DNA of 64,000 bases, from NCBI GenBank assembly GCA_016946835.1, contig JACVTC010000021.1:475001-539000 (forward strand). The letters run 5' to 3'. This document shows positions 35,999 to 49,900 of this stretch, piece after piece. The DNA is from Neocallimastix lanati (nom. inval.) (Eukaryota > Neocallimastigomycota > Neocallimastigomycetes > Neocallimastigales > Neocallimastigaceae). The notes beneath the pieces are model-generated. The model was not told where the DNA came from and searched no databases. It was given only the letters and a program-made list of their open reading frames with translations. The translations under genes and the position numbers were made by a program. Every line of letters begins with the position of its first letter. The stretch's first letter is position 1.

Positions 35999-38237
35999 AT
36001 GGATGAAGAGGAATATTTTTTATTAGATGATAAATCAAATAAAAAGAAAAGAATCCAAAATCAAAAGAATATAATTATCATCATTTTATTGGCCCTTGTA
36101 TCTTTATTTGTTACCTATATTTTAACAGTTAGAATCTTAGATTACTATGAAAGTCAAAAAGATATTAAATATGATGAAATCATATATGAAATTAATGGAG
36201 GAAAATTCATAGATTTTATAAATAATAATATAGATAATATAGATAATAATTATTATAACATGGATCTAAATTATGATTATGATAATGAAGAAAACATGAA
36301 TAATCAAAATGATGAAAATGATATCAATGAAAATGATTTCACTGGAAGTATTAATGATAATAACAATGAAAATACCATCATTGGAAGTAATGATGATAAT
36401 GAAAACGAAATTGCTATCAATGAAAATAATGTGAATGGTGATCAACATGAAAGTATTATTAATGGAAAGGAAAATAATAAAAACAATGATAAAGATAAAG
36501 AGTATAATAAAATGGAAGGTAGTTACGATGAAAATATGAAAAATTCAAATTCTGAAATGATTATTAATAATAATGATAATATTAATAAAAACAAAGTCGA
36601 TCTAGATAATTTTATGTTATTAAATAGAAAGAATAGAAAGGGACCAATTACACTTAATAGAGAGAACGATGATGGATCAAAATTAAATATTTATTCCATG
36701 ATTATAAATTCAGATGAAAATAAAATATACACTTATGACAACACTGTAGTAGATTTTCAATTAATGGAGCCGGTTCTTCGTTTACGAGAAGAATTTTTAT
36801 GTGACTATCGTGATGATATGCCGCCCGAAAGTTATTATGGATATTCTCTGTCGTGTCCTCTTCATTATACCATTTCAATCAATGATACATTTTATGGAAG
36901 ACGAGAATATGATAGTATTCACTGTACCAGATTTCCAAATGGAGATGAAGTTCCAATCGGTGATTTGGTGGCCTATAGTGATTGTGGAGAGAATAAAACA
37001 GAGTTGGTGAAAGAGCTCTGTGAAGGAAAAAGAGAATGCGTTCTCAAACCATCTAAACATATTTTTGGAGAAACTTGTTTCTACTATAGATATCTCCAAG
37101 TTAAATATCATTGTGTTAAAGATAAAGTAAGAATAAAATAACCATTTTTTTTATTATTTTATTTATTTAAAATATATACTTTAATATATATGTAATTGCC
37201 ATAATAAAAATATAATAATAATTATTATTGAATTTATTATATTAAATTTGAAATATATTTTAATTATAGTAATATATTTTTAATGTAATAAAATATGCAA
37301 ATGATATAAATATTTATTTACTAATTTATTTATATAAATATATAAATAACAGATATTTAAAAATCAACAAATTGCAATTGTTACGTTTGCAGATAAAATT
37401 AAGGAAAATTCAGTATATGAAAATTCAATTAGTGAATTTTATCAATATTCCAAGATTCATGGATATCAATTTCTTTTGAAAAGAAATAAATATGATTACA
37501 CTCGAGACACGCTCTATATGAAACTATATTCTTTATTAGAAATTATGTTGGACGGTTTAAAAAATAATAAATATGACTGGATATTGTAAATATATCATTC
37601 ATTAATCACTTACATATAAATATATTCATATAAAAATAAATTATTATATTCTTTTTATTTATTTATTAATTTATTTATTTATTTATATATTCATTTATGT
37701 TTAATATATGGCCATCTTTTTTTTTATCCATGTAGCTGGGTAGATAGTGATACAATTATAGGAAATCCCAATATAAAATTAGAATCCTTTTTACCAGAAA
37801 ATGATAATATTCATTTTATTGCGTCAAATGATTCCAACGGTTTAAGTACCGGTGTCTTTTTCCTTAGAGTTCATCCATGGTCTCTCAACTTTTTAAATCG
37901 AGCACTCTCCTATTCCTATTTTAATATTAAGAAATCACAACGTTATTCAGAGCAAACGTCTATCAATAATGTATTATTAGAATCCGATGAACAAGAACAT
38001 TATACCATAGTACCACAAGATTGGTTTAATTCGTATCTCTCTAATAAAAATAAAGGAGATTTCATTATTCATTTAGCAGGGGAAGATGAGAAAGATGAAA
38101 AAGCAAAGGAGGTACGATTAGAAATTAAAAAGATGAAATGGTACAAATATAAAACAAATAAAGAAATGAGAAGAGAAGTACGTTATTATTACAGTTTACC
38201 AAAGAACAAACAACATAAATTAAAAATGAAATGGTGA
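35999..38237 (+). CDS. SUEL lectin-GT34 (GMA12/MNN10) membrane glycosyltransferase 1 (3 exons, 620 aa)
   Basis: Exons 35999-37126, 37353-37585, 37736-38237 (introns of phase 0 and 2, GT-AG; joined 1863 nt). A short cytosolic N-terminus and one membrane segment at about 23-46 (IIIIILLALVSLFVTYIL) give type II Golgi topology. An Asn/Asp/Glu-rich stalk follows at 75-205, then a juxtadomain motif GPITLNRENDDGSKL. Residues 264-376 look like a SUEL/rhamnose-binding lectin domain: LSCPLHYTISINDTFYGR, spaced cysteines, and YRYLQVKYHC at the end. Residues 377-620 are GT34: WVDSDTI with the DxD metal site at 456-458, FFLRVHPWSLNFL, QTSINNVL, and VPQDWFNSYL through FIIHLAG. GT34 enzymes transfer galactose or mannose to Golgi glycans; acceptor and donor here are unknown. 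Tandem paralogue lies 1.4 kb downstream. Confidence 0.88.
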
Positions 38238-39481
38238 TTATGAAAACGGTAAAGGAAAAACAAAGGAAATGAAATTAGTTTTTTTTTTTTATTAATTTAT
38301 TAATTATTTTTTTTTTTAAAAAAAAAAAAAAAAAATTTAAATTCTTTTATATTTTTTTTATTTAAATAATAAAAAATAATAATCATTAATGTATAATTAT
38401 CAAATAAAAAAAAGTCTGAATAGTATTAATTATTCATTCTTTTTTTTTTTTTTTTTATTTTATTTTTTTCTATTACAATATTATTAATGGGTAAACAATA
38501 TTAAAAATAATAGTAATAATGTAGAAATATTTTTTTTTAAAAAAAATAGTAATAATGATATTATAAAATTATAATATTATTTAATTAAAATAAATATTAA
38601 ATAACAGAATTTTATATCACTTTAAAATTAAAATAATAATAATAAGAGAAATGATGCATAAATGATAAATATTTTATCAACATTTTATGTATTATTTTAA
38701 TTATTCATTAAATATGTTATTATCTGTATTTGTAATATGTATAAAAAAAACTTAATTCAAAAAATAATAAAAATAATTATAATTATAATAATTAATAAAA
38801 TATTATCATAAAATTATGATCTTTTTATTTCTAAATGAAAAAAATAGAGATAAAATTTTAAAACTGAAATTTTATATTTTATATTTATGTACATATATAA
38901 AAGAATTTTAAATAATTTTACTAATAATAATATTTTATAAAAAATATTTAATAAGCTTATGAAAAATAATATTTTAATATATATATTTAATAAATATTTA
39001 TCAAAATAAAAAGAAAGTTTTAGAAACTAATCCATTTTAAAGTTAGTTATATTTCCTATTATATTAATATAATTATTAGTATAAATATAAATAAATAAAT
39101 AAATAATAATATGTAATATATCTATATGTATTATAAGATTTAGATGATTAAGATAAATGTATAAAATCAAATAAAAACTCTATTACGTTTATTGTTAATT
39201 AATATAACTATGAATGTGAACAAAATTATCTAGAATCAACGAAATATATTATTAGTTTTTATAAAATAAAGCAATACATTAATTCCGTAAATTTAAAAAA
39301 TTTAATATATTTTATTTTAAAAAAAAAAATTTTAAAGCTCTTTTTTTTGATAATATTATACAGCAGAAGAAAAAATTTTCCAATATTAATAATTTAAAAA
39401 AAAAAAAAAAAAAAAAATTAAATAATATATTTTTTTCCATAATATATACAGATAGTTTTATCAACAAAAAGTTTAAAAATA

Positions 39482-39518
<37 letters not shown>

Positions 39519-39641
39519 AAGATAGAGAATTCTAATATTGTGTATCCCTAGTTTTAAAAGATACAATTTCTTTTTTTCTTAATTTTTTTTTTCTTATAAT
39601 TATTATTTTAATAATATATTTATTTTAATTCCAATTTCTCA
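38238..39641. other. Spacer between the two lectin-GT34 genes
   Basis: 1.4 kb of A/T sequence with poly-A/T runs and a TA run at about 39486-39516. It should hold the terminator of the first gene and the promoter of the second. No exon or element recognised. Confidence 0.6.
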
Positions 39642-42582
<2,941 letters not shown>

Positions 42583-43590
42583 AAATATTTTCAGATTTAA
42601 TGGGATAAGGAAAAATTAATAAAAAAAAAATAAAAATTCAAATCAAATAAATAACTATTACTTAAAATAAATCAATTAAAAGCAAAATACAAATTAAAAT
42701 ATATTTATATACAAGATAAAAATTAAGTATAATAAAGCAAAATACAAATTAAAATATATTCATATAAAAGATAAAAAATACATGGAATAAAAATGGAATA
42801 AAAATAAAATAAAATAAAATAAAATAAAATAAAATAAAAAAAAAAAAAAAAAAAAAAAAGTAATCCAATTTACTTAGTAAATAACTATCATTATATTAAT
42901 ATTTATTATTACATATATATGTATTTTTTTTTTATTACCATTATTTAATATTATTATTAGTAGTATTAAAAAATAGTATATGAAAAAAGAATTTTAATCT
43001 TTTTATCATTTCAAAACAATAGATATATCATAAATCACCTAAAAAAAAAATAAAAATAAAAATAAAAATAATTTAATTATTATTTATACTAATTTAATAA
43101 TAAATCATTAAATATATTAATAGTTATTAATATTAATAATAATTAAAATATTAATTATGATTAATTGAAAATAATTGCTAATTAATATTTTAATAATAAG
43201 ATATATTATTTTAATTCATATTATTAATCAATTTTGTAATATTATTTTTTAATCAACTAAGGTTTATTTATTTTTTTTTTTTTTTTTAGACTAGGAAAAG
43301 AATACACTTTCAGTGCTTTATTAAATAGATATTGATATTTTTATGTATTACATTTTTTAAAAAAATACATTGAAGATAGTAGTAAAATGTATGTAAAAGA
43401 TGAAGTAAAATAAAAAATTATAAGAATTAAAAATAAAAAAAAGAACTTTAATTAATCAAAGAAAATATAATGTAATAAAGAATAAAAATAAGTTCAAAAG
43501 TTATAATTATTTTGGTGTGATGTATATTATGTGTAATAACATGATCACCATTTGAAATCTAATATAATAAAACAAAGAAGTAAACATCTT
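42583..43590. other. Spacer downstream of the second GT34 gene
   Basis: A/T-only sequence with a (AAAAT)n run near 42800-42840 and poly-A at 42837-42859. A 43-45-base imperfect direct repeat (AAAGCAAAATACAAATTAAA...) occurs at 42679-42722 and 42734-42778. Confidence 0.6.
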
Positions 43591-44330
43591 TTTTTTTAAA
43601 AATAGATAGTGTGGTGTTTGCTAAACTCTCCCCTTGAAAATACAGAAGGATTCTCATTTAAGAAAATTACTCTTTGTAGTTTCTGTGAGCAGAATTGAAC
43701 TGTTAGAATTTATGTCTAAAATATATAAATGTAATAGGACTACTAATAGTATTATTCCCTAAGTCATGTCGGTACGACGCCGGGGAACTCTTGACATTGA
43801 AGGACTTTTTACTAAACCGATCAAAAAAGTAACTCAAGATACTAATGATAGGTATTGCTTTAGCAAGATTATTCGTAAGCTCTACAATATACGGAACTGT
43901 AGACCCCTGTGAACTGTTTTAAGAGTTGTTCACTTAAATGTCTCCGTTCCCGAGTATTGAATTGTAGCTCATATAAAGCTAAAATTCCACCAAGAAGGAA
44001 TGTGTAAATATAATTATTGATAAAAATTATCATATACTAAAATATTAGAATATGTAGGTAATAAGGAAAGAGTCCTTGTTTTATCATTGAATATTATCAA
44101 AAGATCACGGATGAAATCTAAAAAAGATTCACATCTATATAATGAAAAAAGAAGAACATTCGAATATCTAACGGATAAATGACTGTTCACCTTCTCCACA
44201 GCATGGGAAGACTTTCGACAATTGTCAAAAAAATTCCTCTACTTCTGGTAGCAATAGTAGTTATTGTATTTTTAAATCAGATCAATCCTTTCTAATCCAT
44301 TTAGAATATTTCTCCAAAAATCTTGAAATC
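43591..44330. other. Degraded, less AT-rich island of unknown origin
   Basis: Sequence complexity is clearly above the spacer level, and short open stretches occur on both strands (minus strand 44014-44199, 61 codons). No protein family could be recognised. It may be an old element next to the X-Y-X repeat. Confidence 0.4.
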
Positions 44331-44385
44331 ACGTGTAATTTAATATTTAATAATTATTAAATTTAATTATTTAATTTAATATTTA

Positions 44386-44870
44386 ATAATTATTATTAAA
44401 TAAACAAATATGTTGCTACACATATTTGTTTTATATCACCAATGCGGGACTTTTATGTACAATAATTTATAATCAGTGAATTTTTTAAATAATGGTTGTT
44501 TAGTAAAATTTATTAATAAAATTATAAGATTCGTACAATTAAAATAATAATTCTAATTCCCAAAATTTTACGAGAGAGTCTTCTATTTCTAATATAAATA
44601 ATCTAATCTATTTATAAGAAATAGGTAATATATTAATTATATATTCTAATATATAGAACTCTATAAATTTTATATGAATTAAAGTATGATAATTATTATA
44701 ATTATAATAATACATATTGAAATACAATAAAATAAAATAGTTATTATCAAAAAGATATAAATTTAATATTTAATAATCATCATTAAACACACAAATATGT
44801 TACTACATCTATTTGGTTTATATCACCAATGATATACGGGACTTTTATGTACACTGGTTGTTTTTTAATA
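44386..44870 (-). repeat. Dispersed X-Y-X repeat, fullest copy
   Basis: On the minus strand, module X (ACATAAAAGTCCC, then TGATATAAAACAAATA, then GTAGYAACATATTTG) appears twice, about 390 bases apart. It flanks module Y, which contains the inverted pair AGTTCTCTAT / ATAGA-ACTC. Related copies lie at 45470-45535, 52500-52640, 53040-53440 and 58530-58860. A short element with terminal direct repeats (TRIM-like LTR relative) would fit, but no coding part exists to prove it. Confidence 0.55.
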
Positions 44871-45469
44871 ATATAATTTATTATTCTTTATAAATAATTA
44901 TTATTAATTTATTATTAATTTTCTAAATCTTTATAACAATCAAGTTATGGATTCTTAATAATCAAAATTTTTATAATCAAAATTTTAACAATCAAAATTT
45001 TATTAATCAAAATTTTTATAATCAAAATTTTTAAATAATAAATAATAAATAATAAATAATAAATAATATATTTATTTTATTTTTTTTTTTTTTTTTTTGA
45101 ATAAAATTTTAGTAACACTGTATTTAAAAAATAATACTATAATTTTTATTTTAATTATATAATATATTAAATATAAATAAATTTAAGAATAAATATTATA
45201 ATATACTAAAATATATATTATATAAACATAATAATAAATAGTTTCTTTTATTTTAAATTATAATATATTATATATTATAATATAAAATATAATTATTAAT
45301 TATAATAAAATTATTAAAGTTAAATATATTAAATTATTATTTAAAATATATTAACATAAAATAACTATTCTAATTAATATATTATAGAATATAGATTAAT
45401 GAATAATTCAAATAAGAAATTATTTTAAAAAATTATTATAAAGAAAAGATATAAATTTTAATATTTAAT

Positions 45470-45535
45470 AATTATTATCTAATAATACAAATATATTACT
45501 ACACCTATTTGTTTTATATCACCTAAGTACTACCA
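45470..45535 (-). repeat. X module, partial copy
   Basis: Minus strand reads TGATATAAAACAAATAGGTG followed by TAGTAATATATTTG. Only module X is present, adjoining the 3' side of a LINE fragment. Confidence 0.6.
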
Positions 45536-45539
45536 AGTT

Positions 45540-46375
45540 TAGTTTCTTGTGATATAATATATCATATGATATTTCATTTCATTATTTTTATCTGATTTAT
45601 TTTCTTTAATACTTGAGGAAGGACAATTACATCACAATAAACTAGTATTAATAAGTGATTGAACTTTATATATAACTGTCATGTTTGAACCTAAAAGTAG
45701 GGCAAAATATAAAGCTTTTCTAATAATAAAAGATTAGAATAATATAAGATTAGAATAATATATCTCTTAAAAAAGTAAAAGGAATCAACCTATTAGTTAA
45801 GAAACCTGCTAGAGAATGAGTATAAAGATTTCTGAACTTTAGACTCCGTAAAAGCAATAATAGGCTTGAGTGAAAGGAGAGCCTTTATTTAAGTTTCAGT
45901 AGGTACAATTAGTACAATACCGTCTGCAAAGAGACCTCCACATGAATTTTTTATTTCCAATATTCACACCATATTTATAACATTTATCAAAAAATATCAT
46001 TTATATACAAATTAAATAATAGAGAAGAACAAGAAGATGATAAGTGAACATGAGGAACCATAGCTTTTTATTATATAGATTACGTGATCAATGCATGAGG
46101 ACTTAGAACCTTTAGTATAAGTAATATTATTACCAGATAGCCTAGCAACAGTCCAGTCAGGAAAACTTTTTTGAAATATATTTCATAAGTTTTTCAAAGG
46201 GCATATTGAAATACTCGATCAGAACCGCAGGAGAGATGCTATTAGTATGACTTCTTAAACCATTGATCAAGTTCAGAGAAAGCTTTTAAATGAGTATCTA
46301 ACCATTTATTTTGACGGAAACAAATGTTAACCAATTGAGCACTTTTGATTCCAAAATGAAGTAATATTAACTTAT
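45540..46375 (-). mobile_element. LINE fragment, internally deleted
   Basis: Right to left on the minus strand: the mid-endonuclease segment HFGIKSAQLVNI, the endonuclease end with KGSKSSCIDHVI (the SxIDH motif kept), then LLFNLYINDIF and a FADG box of the RT, then the post-RT block YFALLLGSNM near 45700. Large parts between these blocks are missing. Same general family as the LINE at 11747-14325. It lies just downstream of the helical-repeat gene. Confidence 0.7.
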
Positions 46376-46497
46376 ATAACTGGTTCATAAATTCATTTTC
46401 TGTATTTTATGATATTCAATAATATTAAAACATTCATAGAAATGATTTTCTAATAATATACATTTTGATGTACTTAATTAGTCCTAAATAATTCATT

Positions 46498-46533
<36 letters not shown>

Positions 46534-46945
46534 TTATTTATTTATTTAATTTTAATTTATTTATTATTTATTTATATATTTATTATTTATTTATTTATTT
46601 GTTTGTTTGTTTGTTTATTTGTTCTGTTGGTTGATTGTTTATTTATATATTTGTTTATTTATTTATTTATTTATATATTTATTTATTTATATATTTGATT
46701 ATTTATTTATTTAAAATAATATATATTATTATTATTATTATTGTTTTTATATTATTATTATTATATGTTATTATAATATTGTACTATGATATAAATATTA
46801 AAAATAGTGATAGTACTTAAAAATAATAATTAATTATTATTTAATATAAAAATTTTTTTTTTTTTTTTTTTTTTTTAAAAACTTTTAATATTCAGGTATT
46901 AATAAGATTTTTTGGAACAATTCTTCAATTTTTATATTATTATTT
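46376..46945. repeat. Duplicated segment, copy 1 (3' end and flank of helical-repeat gene)
   Basis: Closely similar to 61166-61640, in the same orientation, apart from TTTA and homopolymer length changes. Shared landmarks: ATAACTGGTTC at the left edge, a TTTA tract, AAAAATAGTGATAGTACTTA, and TTAATAAGATTTTTTGGAA, which lies within the last codons of the gene. Confidence 0.8.
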
Positions 46946-49900
46946 TCTTGCGCAAGGTCTCTCCAGTATCTAAAATTAAATTGATTATTTTTTATATTAA
47001 TCACTTCTTTTAAAATTTTGAAATTTAATTTTTTTCGATTAATCAATAAATGTAAAACTAGTTCATCTTCAAAATCATATTTTATCTTTAATATTATTTT
47101 ATCTAAAAATTCCCATTCTAATAAATTCTCTAATTCTTTGAATTTTTTTACATCCTTACTAAGATAATACTTTTTAAACATAAAAACTAAAATATCTAAT
47201 GGCAAATCATCTATATTTTCAAATTCGTTTTTAATAAAAAGCATAAAATCAAAATATTGATTATTAATATCGTTTATTTGAAATTTACTTTCATATAAAT
47301 ACTTTTTTAAATCTTCCATATTATTATTTGTAATTAAATTTATAATTTTATTTGTATTTTTACTATTATGATTATAAATTAAATCTGTTTTAAAATCTTC
47401 AGAAAGTTCATGATTCATTTTACGATCAATAGAGTCTATTATATCAAAATATTCATCAATATGATTTTTCAACTCAATATCGTTATTTTCAATGTATTCT
47501 TTTATTTCTGATTCTTTTTCAATTATTGAAATATTTTTATTGCTAACTTCATCTACTTTCTCAATTAATTTCCATCTTTCATTATTATAATGATGTATTA
47601 TTTCTTTTCTGAAATGAGACTTAATAGGCTTTTTTATTGATTTTTTATCAATAATATCTTTAATAATATTGAAGTCTTTATCATTAAATATAAACTTTTC
47701 AAATTCAATATTATGTTGTTTGATATAATTATCAAATTTATCAATTATTTCTTCTTCATTTTTTTCATCTTTTTGATTTTCTAATTTTTCAATTATTTTT
47801 ATAAAATCACCTCTTTCTTTATAATAATTATTTATAATATATCCTCTTAATTTAGACGGAATACTATATTTCTTACAATATTCAATTATTTTAAAGTCAT
47901 CATCATAATCTTCATCTATTAATTTTAATTCGTATATATTGTTGTTTTTAACATAATCTTTTAATCTTTCTAGACTTTCGTCAACCCGTATAGATCTATT
48001 CTCAATAATTTCAATTAAACGATATCTATTTAATGTAAAATGACTTCTGATAAAATCTATTATTTTTTGAGAGATTTTTTTGGATTTACAAAATTCAACT
48101 ATATCAAAGTTATTGTCATTTATATCAATAAAAGCTTTTTTATGCTTTTCAGTAATTTTTTTTAATTCAAAAATTATATCTTTATCTGATTTTTTACTTT
48201 TAATAATGTCAACAATTTTTCCTCTCAACTTATTTTCATGTGATATTATATATTCTTTTATGTACTTTTCAATATCACCATTTTTATTAAGATAATCTTC
48301 AATGATGTTAAAATTCTCTCCATTAAGTTCTTCAAAATCTTTATCAATAAAATTCATAAATTGTTTTAATTGATAAAGAGATCTACATGAAATTAATTCC
48401 ATAACTCTATATAAATTTTTATCCCAATGACTAACAATAAAGAATTTCATTTCATCGGAAATACCATTAGTTGGTTCTTTGCTGTATTTAATAAGGTCCA
48501 TTTTTATTTGCTTAAGCTCAACATTCTTTTTTTTCAAAAATATTTTTAATTCATTAACATCATTATTATTAATTAATTGAACAATTTTATATGTATTTTC
48601 ATCATAATGTATTTTAAATATTTTTTTCATTTTTTTTGAAATTTTAATGTCCTTATCTTTACAATCTTTTTTAATATTATCATAGTAATGTTCCATTTCA
48701 ATTTCATATTTTTCAAGATATTGTTTCATTTTATCCGGATTATCTTTTTTTATAATTTTTATAAGTTTACCAATTATCTTCTTATCAATTAAATTTAAAA
48801 TATATTCTTTTACTTCAAGTTTAATATCGCTTAAATTATTACATAAATATTTAATTATTTTTATATATTTATAATTGACTTTATGAAATTCTATATTTGA
48901 ATCATTAATATATTTCTTAATGTCAACTAGTTGATAGTTTTTAATGATATCAACAAATTTATTTATTTCTTTATTATAATATGAAAAGAAATAACATTTT
49001 ATATATTTGTAATTATTAACATCAGGAAGAGAAAATAGGTAATTTATAAAATCAAAATATTCATCATTTAATACTGGTGATTTACTAATTAATTTACGTT
49101 TATTAGCATAATCAGATAGTATTAATTTATTTTCTTTTTTAATCTTTTTTTTATTGGATAAAACTTTAACTAAATCGGCCAAATCGGAACGTTCTTTATA
49201 ATAATTCATGATAATCTTATAACACATTTCATGGGTTACATAATTAAATGGGTTAAAAAATAGTAAATCGTAAACTTTAAAATATTGATCATTTAAATTT
49301 ACTGGCCATATATTATTTTTTGTTATTAACAAATCTAACTTTTCAAATTGGTTATTAATTATTGCTTCAACAAATAGAGATCTATAATAAGTATAATGAC
49401 ATTTTAAGAAGAAGATCATTTTTTCTGGTATTTCTTTATTATTACTATAAAATTCGATTAAATTTTCATCATCTATCTCTGAAATATTAATCCTATAATT
49501 AATAATATATAATTTTAATTTGTTTCGATTACCTTCTTTAAGTAATAATTTAATCTTTTCTTTTCTACGATCTAAATATTTTAGTATATAATCTTTTATT
49601 TTTTGGGGTATTTTTTCACTTTCTAATATATTAGAATACTTTAAAATAAGATAATAAATATCGATTGAATCTTTAAATCTATCGAAATTTTTAGAGATAT
49701 AATCGGATAACTCATTTTGTTTATTTTCATACATGAATTTAATTATGTTAATTATAAAGATATCATAATTCAAAAGTATATAATTTTTTGTTTCATCATC
49801 AATAATTTGATTATCATATAAGGAAAGAACATTAATTACTATGTTTTTATTAGACTCTTTAAATTCAAATCCATAGTCGAATTCATCAACATACTTTTTT

